From NCBI GenBank assembly GCA_004525685.1, contig SPBW01000019.1:1-20314 (forward strand): 20,314 bases of DNA, given 5' to 3'. The translations under genes were made by a program, and so were the position numbers. This document shows positions 1 to 7,309 of the stretch, in pieces. Under the pieces are notes generated by a model. It saw nothing but the letters and a program-made list of their open reading frames with translations, was not told where the DNA came from and ran no database searches. Position 1 is the stretch's first letter. Every line of letters starts with the position of its first letter. This DNA is from Candidatus Atribacteria bacterium (GTDB taxonomy: Bacteria > Bipolaricaulota > Bipolaricaulia > UBA7950 > UBA9294).

Positions 1-5
1 AGGTA

Positions 6-35
6 TTGACTTATTGTAGATACTTGGTCTAGTAT
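6..35 (+). promoter_or_regulatory. Putative sigma-70 promoter of the operon
   Basis: A -35-like TTGACT (6-11) and a -10-like TAGTAT (30-35) are separated by 18 bases. Transcription would start near position 42, inside the operator-like palindromes and only about 20 bases before the regulator's start codon. It is the only promoter-like element I could support upstream of this co-directional cluster, so it may drive the whole operon. The assignment rests on motif matching by eye; the -10 box is imperfect and the window begins only five bases upstream. Confidence 0.45.
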
Positions 36-37
36 GG

Positions 38-49
38 TACAACGTTTTC
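38..49. promoter_or_regulatory. Second, imperfect operator-like site
   Basis: TACAACGTTTTC matches the 12-base core of the adjacent perfect site (GAAAACGTTTTC, 51-62) at 10 of 12 positions. Its centre lies 13 bases upstream. The half-site AACGTTTTC is therefore directly repeated at 41-49 and 54-62, and AACGTTTTC (41-49) can also pair as a palindrome with GAAAACGTT (51-59). It may be a second repressor site or an alternative binding register. Confidence 0.4.
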
Positions 50-63
50 GGAAAACGTTTTCC
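50..63. promoter_or_regulatory. LacI-family operator (perfect palindrome)
   Basis: GGAAAACGTTTTCC is a perfect 14-base palindrome with a central CpG, the form typical of LacI/CcpA/PurR-family operators. It ends one base before the regulator's ATG at 65 and lies across the expected transcription start, so bound repressor would block both initiation and the start of the regulator's own message. A second, weaker copy lies just upstream (38-49). Negative autoregulation of the whole operon is the natural inference. Confidence 0.75.
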
Positions 64-64
64 T

Positions 65-1057
65 ATGAAGAAACGATCAGATATCAGAGATGTCGCAGCA
101 AGAGCAGGTGTGTCGCTAAGCACTGTTTCTCGTGTCTTGAACGATCGAACCGAGAACCACATGCGCCCCGAAACGAGGGAGAAGGTCCTCAAGGCCATCC
201 GCGACCTCAATTACGCGCCAGTCAAAGCTGCCCAGACACTGCGGCGGCTTCGCACAAAGATGCTAGGCATTGTTGTGCCGGACATCACAAATCTCTACTT
301 CACTCTGCTTGCTCGTGGCATCGAGTCCATTGCATTTGAGCAGGGGTTCACAACGCTCATATGTGACAGCAATCATCAGTCTGAGCGGGAAACTCAATAC
401 CTTGACATGCTGCGCTCGGAAGACGTTGAGGGCATCATCTTTGTCCCCGTGGGCAAGGCCGACGGTAATTCATTAGACGCTATCCTAGATCAAGGAATAA
501 GAGTTGTCTTGGTTGATAGACGGATTCCCAATCTTCCGACTGTCGAGGTGGACAACTACGCAGCGAGCTTCGGACTGGCTGAATATGTACTGAACCTTGG
601 CTACCGGAAGGTAGCCTATATTGCTGGCCCCGAGGATGTCAGTACCGGGGAAGATCGACTGGCAGGGCTGTCTGATGCACTGGCCTCCAAGGGACTCACT
701 CCGGTGGCCATCTGCCGAGGGGATTTCACCTTTGAATCGGGGTACTCCTGTGCCCTGAGCGTTCTTTCGGAGACGGGAGTCGATGCCATCCTCGCGGCGA
801 ATGATCTCATGGCCTTCGGCGCGCTACGTGCGGCAGAAGAACTCAAGAAATCTGTGCCCAAGGATCTTGGCGTCGCAGGCTTTGATCACGTGCCACACGT
901 TCCGTACGCAACGTTCATGCATCCAGAGCTGACAACTGTGGAGGTTCCCATCTACGAACTTGGGCAGAAAGCAGCTCTGCTACTCATTGATGAGAAAGAT
1001 GAAAGCATCAAGCTCCCGACGAAGCTCATTCGTGGCGGGACATGTCGGGAACAGTGA
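65..1057 (+). CDS. LacI-family transcriptional regulator
   Basis: A 330-residue protein, normal for the LacI/GalR family. The N-terminus carries the helix-turn-helix (IRDVAARAGVSLSTVSRVLN, about residues 7-26), followed by the hinge region and the periplasmic-binding-protein-like effector domain starting near LGIVVPDITNLYF. The ATG at 65 gives the standard short leader before the HTH. There is no clear ribosome site, because the operator occupies that space and the leader would be only about 20 bases. It probably represses this operon and itself, with a sugar, riboside or related ligand as inducer. It shares its reading direction with all following genes, and the aldolase start lies 11 bases after its stop. 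The family call is firm; the effector cannot be read from sequence. Confidence 0.95.
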   Translation: MKKRSDIRDVAARAGVSLSTVSRVLNDRTENHMRPETREKVLKAIRDLNYAPVKAAQTLRRLRTKMLGIVVPDITNLYFTLLARGIESIAFEQGFTTLICDSNHQSERETQYLDMLRSEDVEGIIFVPVGKADGNSLDAILDQGIRVVLVDRRIPNLPTVEVDNYAASFGLAEYVLNLGYRKVAYIAGPEDVSTGEDRLAGLSDALASKGLTPVAICRGDFTFESGYSCALSVLSETGVDAILAANDLMAFGALRAAEELKKSVPKDLGVAGFDHVPHVPYATFMHPELTTVEVPIYELGQKAALLLIDEKDESIKLPTKLIRGGTCREQ

Positions 1058-1064
1058 AAAGGAG
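1057..1064 (+). promoter_or_regulatory. Ribosome binding site choosing the aldolase start
   Basis: AAAAGGAG sits 4 bases before ATG 1069. An upstream in-frame ATG at 1042 lies inside the end of the regulator gene and has no comparable site, so 1069 is preferred. Confidence 0.7.
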
Positions 1065-1068
1065 ATCC

Positions 1069-1827
1069 ATGACAGGGATTGAGGTGCGTTTGCGAAGGAT
1101 TTTCCGGGAAGACGATCGTTCAGTTGTCGTCGCACTAGACCACGCTCAGTTTCAGGGAGCGATCCCGGGACTTGAATCCATGCGAAGCATCGTAAAGCAA
1201 GTCGTAGCTGGCGGTGCGGACGGAGTCATCCTTAACCCTGGTGCAGCTCGCGACTGTGCAGAGATTTACGCTGGGCGATGTGCCTTGATTGTTCGGGTTA
1301 CCGGCGCAAGTACATCGTACAACCCTGCCTTCGATTACCACCGTCAGATTTGCAGTATTGAGCAAGCCGTTGCCTTGGGGGCAGATGCGGTCATTGCGAT
1401 GGGGTTTGTTGGCAATGAAGGCGAAGTAGGTTCATTGGCGCTCCTATCGGAGATTGCAGACACGTGCCATCGCTTCGGAGTGCCTCTCATCGCAGAGATG
1501 CTGCCGGCTGCTGAGGGCAAGTTCCAAGACGCTGACTGGATTGGCCTCGCGGCAAGAGTTGGCTATGAACTGGGCGCGGACATCATCAAGGCATATACAA
1601 CAGGAACTGACGCTGATGTGCAGATTATAAGCAATTGTTTGCTCCCCTTTCTCGCAGCAGGCGGACCGAAATCCTCCAATCCAGCAGCGATTGCTTCCCA
1701 AGCCATCGCTCGTGGAGCAGCGGGAGTTGCATTTGGTCGGAACGTGTTTGGCGGGGAGAACCCGGAGCAAGTCGTGAGGGATTTGGTCGGCGCAGTGCAC
1801 GTAATGTATGAGGAGGAAGCGGGATGA
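1069..1827 (+). CDS. DhnA/LsrF-type class I aldolase
   Basis: A 252-residue TIM-barrel protein of the DeoC/FbaB/LsrF/DhnA aldolase family, which cleaves or transfers phosphorylated ketose-type substrates through a lysine Schiff base. The signature VVVALDHAQ places Asp24, and the predicted Schiff-base lysine is K174 in GADIIKAYTTG. The C-terminal phosphate-binding region (GAAGVAFGRNVFG) is intact. Family members include archaeal-type fructose-bisphosphate aldolase, LsrF (AI-2 degradation) and aminodideoxyheptulosonate synthase, so the substrate is uncertain. Its place directly behind the regulator suggests a central step in breaking down the imported compound. It overlaps the next gene by ATGA, implying translational coupling. 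An alternative start at 1042 would add nine residues. Confidence 0.88.
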   Translation: MTGIEVRLRRIFREDDRSVVVALDHAQFQGAIPGLESMRSIVKQVVAGGADGVILNPGAARDCAEIYAGRCALIVRVTGASTSYNPAFDYHRQICSIEQAVALGADAVIAMGFVGNEGEVGSLALLSEIADTCHRFGVPLIAEMLPAAEGKFQDADWIGLAARVGYELGADIIKAYTTGTDADVQIISNCLLPFLAAGGPKSSNPAAIASQAIARGAAGVAFGRNVFGGENPEQVVRDLVGAVHVMYEEEAG

Positions 1828-3113
1828 TAAGACAGCGAGGCTCGACATTCGTGGTGATTCTGGTGACCTGTTTGATTGTGATCGGATGTTCGGGGCTGGC
1901 AACCTCTTCCCCCGTGACGATCCAATACTACACGCTAGCCTGGCAGCCGGGTGTTGTGAAAGCGATCCAAAGAATCTCCAAAGAGTGGAACGAGGCAAAT
2001 CCCGACATCCAGGTTGAGGTCATCTGGGGTTCATGGGGAGCAGTGAACGAGTTTCTACTCACCAGCTTCCTTGGCGGGGACGCTCCAGATATCTTCCATA
2101 CGGATGCTGTGATGTGCTATGAGTACGGTGCGCTGGGCTTTGGGGCACCGCTCAATGACTACCTGACTGACGAAACACTGACGGACGTTCCTCAATGGAT
2201 GTGGGACAGCGCAAGTGACTATGAAGGGAATATCTTCGGCTATCCGTTTCTCGTTGAAACCCACGTGATCTTCACCAACCGCACATTGTTCCAAGAGGCG
2301 GGTATCGAAGTGCCGGATAACTCTGAGATCAGTTGGGATCAGTTTGTCGACTACTCGCGAAGATTGACGACGCGTGACGAATCTGGAGAAGTATCCACGT
2401 GGGGTGTGATGGCTCCGGTATCGTGGGAGAAGTTCCCCTGGATGCTGGTTGCGCAAAACGACGGGAACATCGTGAATCGCCAGGAAGACGGGACGTGGAT
2501 CGTGAAAGTTGATACCGCCGCTCGCGAAGCGCTTTCGTATTACTGCGATTTGGTCACGCGGTGGGAAGTCATGCCTACCGAGGCAATGAGCAATGATTAC
2601 ACCTACCTCATGAGCGCATTCTCGCAGGAGCGCTATGCGATGATTGTCTTTGGCTGCTGGAACCGGCGAATTCTGGCTCTGTGGGATACCGTCGACTGGG
2701 GCATGCTCCATCTGACAGGCCCCGTCAACAACATCACGTCTGGAGGACCTCAGGCGCATGGCATCTGGGCTGGATCTCCGCACAAAGAGGAAGCGGCGCT
2801 CTTCCTGGACTATATCTCAAGCGGGCAGAATGTCGCCGATATTGCCTATCCTGACTGGATCTTCCCAGCCCGAACATCAGGTCAGGCAGATCCGAAGTTC
2901 AGTGCTGAGGAGAACCAGTGGGATCTTGCCCACGGCTGGCTCGACTACGCCATCGACATCTGGCCAACGATGCCAACGATCATCGCTTTTGACATGCGAG
3001 TGGTCGTTCCTGAACTCGAACAAGTCATTCTCGGGAACAAGAGCTTTGATGATGCCATGGACGCTATAGAGAAAAACGGAAACGAGTATTTGCTGCAGAT
3101 AGGCTTGCAGTAG
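1824..3113 (+). CDS. ABC sugar-type extracellular solute-binding lipoprotein (first copy)
   Basis: A 429-residue family 1 (MalE/UgpB-like) binding protein. The N-terminus has a charged start, a hydrophobic stretch and a lipobox VIGC with Cys22, so it should be a membrane-anchored lipoprotein. The mature part shows the usual pattern for the family: EWNEANPDIQVEV, then GGDAPDIFHTD, and FTNRTLF near the middle. It captures a sugar-like ligand and delivers it to the permeases at 3857-5559. GAGGAGGAA precedes the ATG, which overlaps the aldolase stop (ATGA). It is clearly paralogous to the binding protein at 7310-8566: both share AWQ...EWN.A.PDIQVE and the MCYEYG segment. The specific ligand cannot be inferred. 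Confidence 0.93.
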   Translation: MIRQRGSTFVVILVTCLIVIGCSGLATSSPVTIQYYTLAWQPGVVKAIQRISKEWNEANPDIQVEVIWGSWGAVNEFLLTSFLGGDAPDIFHTDAVMCYEYGALGFGAPLNDYLTDETLTDVPQWMWDSASDYEGNIFGYPFLVETHVIFTNRTLFQEAGIEVPDNSEISWDQFVDYSRRLTTRDESGEVSTWGVMAPVSWEKFPWMLVAQNDGNIVNRQEDGTWIVKVDTAAREALSYYCDLVTRWEVMPTEAMSNDYTYLMSAFSQERYAMIVFGCWNRRILALWDTVDWGMLHLTGPVNNITSGGPQAHGIWAGSPHKEEAALFLDYISSGQNVADIAYPDWIFPARTSGQADPKFSAEENQWDLAHGWLDYAIDIWPTMPTIIAFDMRVVVPELEQVILGNKSFDDAMDAIEKNGNEYLLQIGLQ

Positions 3114-3189
3114 CCCTATCCATAACGCGGGAGGTGATGCGGAGGAGTAAAGCGGAAGTTGATCCATAGAACACGGCAACGCTTGAAGC

Positions 3190-3197
3190 AAAGGAGG
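3190..3197 (+). promoter_or_regulatory. Ribosome binding site choosing the start at 3207
   Basis: AAAGGAGG stands 9 bases before ATG 3207, the start that gives a clean signal peptide. The upstream in-frame start at 3159 would put this site inside the coding region and add an arginine-rich leader. Confidence 0.75.
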
Positions 3198-3206
3198 TTT
3201 TTCAGG

Positions 3207-3722
3207 ATGAGAACGCACGCACGTTTGGTTGTGCTATTGATGATGGTAGGAATGCTCGCCGTCGCAGCGGTAGGCAAGGATGTTCCAGTACCGGCCGGAG
3301 ACGTCGCTTTGACGGTTACAGGTGCAGTCGCGCTGACGAATGGCGGTGGAGCTTTCGCGATGGACGAAGCGATGCTGCGCGCCCTTCCGCAGGTCAAGTA
3401 CTTCGTATCTGATCCCTGGATGGGAGATAACACCTACGGAGGCGTGCTCCTATCCACCGTTCTTGAGTATGTTGGCTTCCCACTCGGAGCGACGCAAGTC
3501 GTACTGGTCGCATCCGATGCGAAGGAGTTCCCGATCAAGATTGCTGATGCACTGACCTATCCGATCCTGCTCGTCATGGATGATGCCGATGGGGCGCTCA
3601 TTGCTGCCCTTGGCGGCCCCATTAAGGTTGCCTATCCCTACAACGCCTATCCTGGCCTAGAGGATCTCTATACGCCCGACAACTGGGCGTGGTATGTCAT
3701 CGAGCTACGCATCGAGTACTAG
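3207..3722 (+). CDS. Small secreted protein with molybdopterin-oxidoreductase-like domain, lacking the Moco cysteine
   Basis: A 171-residue protein. Residues 1 to about 25 form a signal peptide (MRTHARLVVLLMMVGMLAVA then AVGKD). The rest resembles the oxidoreductase molybdopterin-binding fold (sulfite oxidase/YedY type): LTVTGAVALTNGG, LRALPQVKYFV, YGGVLLSTVLEYVGF, then a region with KVAYPYNAYPG and a terminal NWAWYVIELRI. Catalytic members hold molybdopterin with a cysteine in the stretch before the 'tGvpL'-type motif. Here that stretch (FVSDPWMGDNTYGG) has none, and the predicted mature protein has no cysteine at all, so it is unlikely to be a molybdenum enzyme. It lies between the binding protein and its permeases, so a role as a ligand-handling or transporter-accessory protein is possible. 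The fold assignment is by motif pattern; the function is unknown. Confidence 0.7.
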   Translation: MRTHARLVVLLMMVGMLAVAAVGKDVPVPAGDVALTVTGAVALTNGGGAFAMDEAMLRALPQVKYFVSDPWMGDNTYGGVLLSTVLEYVGFPLGATQVVLVASDAKEFPIKIADALTYPILLVMDDADGALIAALGGPIKVAYPYNAYPGLEDLYTPDNWAWYVIELRIEY

Positions 3723-3734
3723 TCCTTAATCGAT

Positions 3735-3779
3735 GATGGGAGGGAGTGAGCTGGCAGAGCTGGCTTACTCCCACCCATC
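3735..3779 (+). other. Strong intercistronic stem-loop between binding-protein and permease genes
   Basis: GATGGGAGGGAGTGAGC (3735-3751) pairs with GCTTACTCCCACCCATC (3763-3779). That is 17 positions with a single A-A mismatch and one G-U pair, around an 11-base loop. No T-run follows, so it is not a standard intrinsic terminator. It lies after the highly needed secreted proteins and before the membrane permeases, the same place as hairpins known in maltose-type operons that stabilise upstream mRNA and lower permease expression. The stem is directly visible; the role is inferred. Confidence 0.7.
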
Positions 3780-3856
3780 ACGCGATCCTGCAGCAAGGAC
3801 GTCGCCACAAGGGCCCCGTTACACAAGAGCAGACGAAAGTGTAGGTCAGTGCCTCA

Positions 3857-4735
3857 ATGTCCGAATACGGTATGCGCAGAGTCGGCGAAGGACGACAGGC
3901 TATTCCGTTCCTCTTGCCAACGATTCTCATCATGTGTGCGATCAACCTGTACCCATTTATCAACGGTATGGTTCGGTCGCTGCATTCGTTTCGAATCATG
4001 TCGCAGGAATTTACCTACACTGGCTTGCGCAACTTCCGGCTGCTGCTTCAGGACGAGCTTTTCTGGAGGGCCTTCCTCAACAGCATGACCTGGGTGGCCA
4101 CGTGCATCAGTGCTCAGTTCGTCTTGTCGTTTGTTCTTGCACTGGTTCTCAATTCTCGCGAGCTAATCGCGCGCCGAGTAGTCAGGACACTCGCACTCAT
4201 TCCGTGGGCGATGCCGCCAGTTGTTGTGGCTCTAACGTGGAGATACATGCTGGCAGATCGAGGTCCGCTCAATGCGCTACTTGGCGTCTTGGGCGTTGCC
4301 AATCCTCCGTCGTGGCTGCTTGATCCCAGCGTTGCGCTGTGGGCATGCATTCTTGTGACTGTTTGGATGAATATCCCTTTCATGACCGTCATGCTGCTCG
4401 CTGGTCTCCAATCAGTCGAGCGTTCGCTGTACGAGGCAGCGGCTATCGATGGCGCGAACTTCCTCCAGACGACGCTTCGAGTGACGCTTCCGGCAATCAA
4501 GAAAGTCGCTCTTGTTGTCGTGACGTTGATGAGTATCTGGACTTTCAACATGTTTGATATCGTTTTCGTGCTGACGAACGGAGGGCCAGGAAATGCGTCA
4601 ATCACACTGCCGTTGTTTGCCTATCAGAATGCATTCTTCTACTACCAAATGGGGTATGCAGCAGCCGTCGGCATTGTCATGATGGCGTGCCTTCTATTGC
4701 TAATCGTCTTCTACATTCGGCAGGTTCTCGAATGA
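3857..4735 (+). CDS. ABC sugar transporter permease, MalF/UgpA type (first copy)
   Basis: A 292-residue integral membrane protein with about six hydrophobic segments, beginning with IPFLLPTILIMCAINLYPF. The cytoplasmic EAA loop that docks the ATPase is present (EAAAIDGANFLQTTLRVTLP), as is the conserved FVLTNGGPG region late in the protein. It forms the channel heterodimer with the following permease for uptake of the ligand bound by the lipoprotein. The start ATG at 3857 has only a weak ribosome site (TAGGT), fitting reduced expression behind the stem-loop at 3735-3779; a second possible start lies five codons in. The ATGA overlap with the next gene implies coupling. It is paralogous to the gene at 9701. 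Confidence 0.93.
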   Translation: MSEYGMRRVGEGRQAIPFLLPTILIMCAINLYPFINGMVRSLHSFRIMSQEFTYTGLRNFRLLLQDELFWRAFLNSMTWVATCISAQFVLSFVLALVLNSRELIARRVVRTLALIPWAMPPVVVALTWRYMLADRGPLNALLGVLGVANPPSWLLDPSVALWACILVTVWMNIPFMTVMLLAGLQSVERSLYEAAAIDGANFLQTTLRVTLPAIKKVALVVVTLMSIWTFNMFDIVFVLTNGGPGNASITLPLFAYQNAFFYYQMGYAAAVGIVMMACLLLLIVFYIRQVLE

Positions 4736-5559
4736 GACTCTCCCCGACGAAGCGGGTTCTCGTCAATCTTGTAGCCCTCGTCTACATTGTCGTTCTTGTC
4801 TTCCCAGTTGTCCTGATGTTTCTGAATGCTATCCGGACAGAAGCTGAGATCATTCAGTTCCCTGTGGCTTTGCCCCACGTTGTCACAACCGAGAACTTCG
4901 TCGAGATCTTCAGGGAGAGCTCGTTCATGGACAATCTGTGGAATAGCTTCAGTGTGTCCGCCTTGACGGTTTGTCTAACAATCATCGTGGCCGCGCCTGC
5001 AGGATACGCCATGTCTAGATTCCGGTTCCGGGGAAAACGGCTCTTCTCTGCGTGGCTTCTGGCTACACAAGCCTTCCCGGGGATCATCATGGTTCTGGGT
5101 GTCTTCATGCTCTTCCGGACCTACGGACTGCTGAATACACGCCTTGGCTTAGTGATTATGCACACCAGTTTCAGTGTTCCGTTCAGTGTTTGGCTACTCA
5201 AAGGTTATTTCGACGGAATCCCCGCAGCTCTAGAAGAGGCGGCAATGATTGACGGGTGCACCCACTTGGCTGCGCTCGTAAGGATTATTCTTCCCCTGTC
5301 TGTTCCCGGGCTCTTGGCCGTGGCGACCTTCTCGTTTCTCCTCTCATGGAATGAGTTCTTCTTCTCGTTGGTCATCAATCGTGCTGAGAGGCTGCTCACG
5401 CTTCCTGTCTTCCTCTCACGATTCCTTGGAGTGGGAGGCATGGTTCGCTGGGGCCCGCTTAGTGCCGCGGCATTGCTAGCCACAATCCCGGCGTTGGTGC
5501 TGTTTATGCTGGGGCAACGGTATTTGGTTTCAGGGCTGACCGGAGGGGCAATCAAGTAG
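4732..5559 (+). CDS. ABC sugar transporter permease, MalG/UgpE type (first copy)
   Basis: A 275-residue inner-membrane permease, the usual partner of the preceding MalF-type subunit. Visible features are the N-terminal membrane segment, the PAGYAMSRFRFRGKR motif, and the EAA loop (EEAAMIDGCTHLAALVRIIL) followed by LPLSVPGLLAVATFSFLLSWNEF. It ends with the family-typical QRYLVSGLTGGAIK. ATG 4732 overlaps the previous stop by four bases and gives exactly the same length as the second copy at 10585. A longer in-frame start at 4687 would lie inside the previous gene and is disfavoured. No ATPase gene for this importer is present in the window. Confidence 0.93.
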   Translation: MRLSPTKRVLVNLVALVYIVVLVFPVVLMFLNAIRTEAEIIQFPVALPHVVTTENFVEIFRESSFMDNLWNSFSVSALTVCLTIIVAAPAGYAMSRFRFRGKRLFSAWLLATQAFPGIIMVLGVFMLFRTYGLLNTRLGLVIMHTSFSVPFSVWLLKGYFDGIPAALEEAAMIDGCTHLAALVRIILPLSVPGLLAVATFSFLLSWNEFFFSLVINRAERLLTLPVFLSRFLGVGGMVRWGPLSAAALLATIPALVLFMLGQRYLVSGLTGGAIK

Positions 5560-5592
5560 GCGTGAAAGTCGGAGAGCTTCGAATACAAGCAC

Positions 5593-5602
5593 AAAGGAGG
5601 AG
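5593..5602 (+). promoter_or_regulatory. Ribosome binding site supporting a GTG start
   Basis: AAAGGAGGAG is spaced 6 bases from GTG 5609. It supports a GTG start for the phosphoesterase; the resulting N-terminus is a good signal peptide. Confidence 0.75.
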
Positions 5603-5608
5603 ATTGTC

Positions 5609-7273
5609 GTGAGATACCGACTGCGAGACACGATGCTGGGGATTGGACTGGGGATTGGACTGACGCTTTGCCTGTGCTTGGTGTTCGAGAGCATCTCCGC
5701 GGAAGCAGCTGAAGGCGTCGTCTTCTTCGATGCCAATGGGAATGGTGTACTCGATACCGGAGAATCCGGTGTAGAAGGAGTTGCAGTCAGCGATGGAGTA
5801 CGCATCACGTGGACTGATGATGAGGGGATCTTTGAGTTGTCGCTAAGTGACACGGCGAACTTCGTCTTCGTTTGCACACCATCCACTGGCCAGGCTTCCA
5901 CCAACTGGTACATTCCGGTGGCGAGTGACGCCCGGTACGATTTTCCCCTCAAGCTAATCTCTGCAGACGGGCCGTTGGTGTTCGCGCAGCTTTCAGACCT
6001 CCACTACGCTCCGAACCCGGAGGAGTTCAAGCTTGGGCTACGGGATCGAAGGATGCAGATCCTTCCCGATCCTGTGCTTGAAGCGATTGTCGAAGATGTC
6101 AATACGTCCGGTGTCGACTTTGTCATTCTTGCCGGAGATATCGTCGCCGATGCACAGTATCCAGAACCCGATCTGGTCGGTCAATGGATGCAAGCTGCGG
6201 CAGCCAGCCTGTCAACTGGGATCGATTCGCCGGTATATAGTGTCGTCGGGAATCATGATGTGGTACGAGACGAAACGATCGGCAAGGCGATCTATGAGGC
6301 CACCTTTGGCCCACGGTATTACTCCTTTGATCGAAAGGGCATACACTGCGTTGTCCTTGATACGCAGCAGCTTACCGGAACGAGTCTCACCTACACGATT
6401 GACGCACAGCAGCTGCGGTGGCTTGAACAAGATCTCTCCAGGCTTTCGTCTCAAACACCGATCCTCGTCTTCTGCCACGAGCCGACGTTTGATTGGGCCG
6501 ATACACCAGAGAACCAAGCACTGTTCACGCTCTTGCAGGAAGTTGGCATCTTGGCGCTCCTCAACGGGCATTGGCACACCAACGTGATTCTTCGCGAAGA
6601 GCCCTTCCTAGAAATAACATCAGGTGCCGTTTGCGGATCATGGTGGGAGGGGCCGGGACCCGACAATACCGGCTTTGGCTTTCGTGTCTTCCAGGTCTCT
6701 CGGGGAAACCTTGACTCGACCTGGAGAACAGGGGGCGTAGATGACGCTGAAGTCTCAGAGCCATCGCGCGCTGTTCTAACCTGGATGGACCAGCTGCAGG
6801 CGAGCGTTTGGGGACAGGCCAGTCAGGCCGTCTATCGATGGGATGATGGCGCTGCTGCGTCCGTGAATGTCAACTGGAACGGTTTATGGAGCTCTATTGC
6901 CACCAATCTAAACGTTTCGACGATGGTCGATGGATATCACAAGCTTGCCGTCGAATTCATGATGACAGATGGGCGTACGATTGAAGAGACGCAATCCTAT
7001 TACGTCATGAACCCGTCAGTATCTCTGGGTGAGATCTTTAGCCATGAAGACACGTACCAAGGGAAAGTCGTGGCTGCGCCCATGTTGGAGGTTCGAGCAG
7101 TTATGGGGGCGGACATTTCAGCATTCGACGAGACCAAGACAATCATCATCAGCAAGGTCCCGTCTGGATTGGCTCGCAACGACATGATTGGCATCATCGG
7201 CTTGTATCATCCGACGAGCACCGCGCCCATCAAAATCTACGACTCGGCATTCTTCACCCTGTGGCCGGAATAG
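5609..7273 (+). CDS. Secreted multidomain calcineurin-like metallophosphoesterase
   Basis: A 554-residue exported protein. A signal peptide spans residues 1 to about 34 (hydrophobic LGIGLGIGLTLCLCLVF, then AEA). Next is a small β-domain with a calcium-loop-like DANGNGVLDTGESG, typical of the N-terminal domain of secreted calcineurin-like enzymes. The catalytic domain (about 120-340) has the full metal-binding set: D130/H132 (SDLHY), D177 (AGDIV), N215/H216 (GNHD), H290 (CHEP) and H321/H323 (GHWH). Residues about 390-465 look Ig-like (DGYHKLAVEF), and 470-554 resembles an OB-fold (SLGEIFSHEDTYQGKVV). It should hydrolyse phosphomono- or diesters outside the membrane, probably trimming a substrate before uptake by the adjacent importers. 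Family is firm; the substrate is unknown. Confidence 0.9.
   Translation: MRYRLRDTMLGIGLGIGLTLCLCLVFESISAEAAEGVVFFDANGNGVLDTGESGVEGVAVSDGVRITWTDDEGIFELSLSDTANFVFVCTPSTGQASTNWYIPVASDARYDFPLKLISADGPLVFAQLSDLHYAPNPEEFKLGLRDRRMQILPDPVLEAIVEDVNTSGVDFVILAGDIVADAQYPEPDLVGQWMQAAAASLSTGIDSPVYSVVGNHDVVRDETIGKAIYEATFGPRYYSFDRKGIHCVVLDTQQLTGTSLTYTIDAQQLRWLEQDLSRLSSQTPILVFCHEPTFDWADTPENQALFTLLQEVGILALLNGHWHTNVILREEPFLEITSGAVCGSWWEGPGPDNTGFGFRVFQVSRGNLDSTWRTGGVDDAEVSEPSRAVLTWMDQLQASVWGQASQAVYRWDDGAAASVNVNWNGLWSSIATNLNVSTMVDGYHKLAVEFMMTDGRTIEETQSYYVMNPSVSLGEIFSHEDTYQGKVVAAPMLEVRAVMGADISAFDETKTIIISKVPSGLARNDMIGIIGLYHPTSTAPIKIYDSAFFTLWPE
5636..5659 (+). repeat. Perfect 12-bp tandem duplication in signal-peptide coding region
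   Basis: CTGGGGATTGGA occurs twice head to tail (5636-5647 and 5648-5659), encoding LGIGLGIG in the hydrophobic core of the phosphoesterase signal peptide. It is in frame, so gain or loss of a unit would lengthen or shorten the core by four residues. Confidence 0.9.
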
Positions 7274-7296
7274 GACCGAGAAATGAAGGCAGAGAA

Positions 7297-7303
7297 TAGG
7301 AGG
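7297..7303 (+). promoter_or_regulatory. Ribosome binding site choosing the start at 7310
   Basis: TAGGAGG lies 6 bases before ATG 7310. The alternative in-frame ATG at 7283 would place this site within coding sequence and bury the signal peptide behind nine extra residues. Confidence 0.75.
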
Positions 7304-7309
7304 TTCCCA

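Noticed and set aside
2055..2783. 242-codon minus-strand open frame
   Set aside because: Antisense shadow of the first binding-protein gene with no start-site signal or recognisable motif.
3137..3169. Ten-residue leader peptide (MRRSKAEVDP) upstream of the Mop-like gene
   Set aside because: A GGGAGG precedes it, but only two bases from the ATG. There is no attenuator structure nearby and nothing to distinguish it from chance.
3733..4323. 196-codon plus-strand open frame starting in the gap before the permease
   Set aside because: It runs through the hairpin and out of frame through the first permease, with low-complexity, non-membrane translation and no ribosome site.
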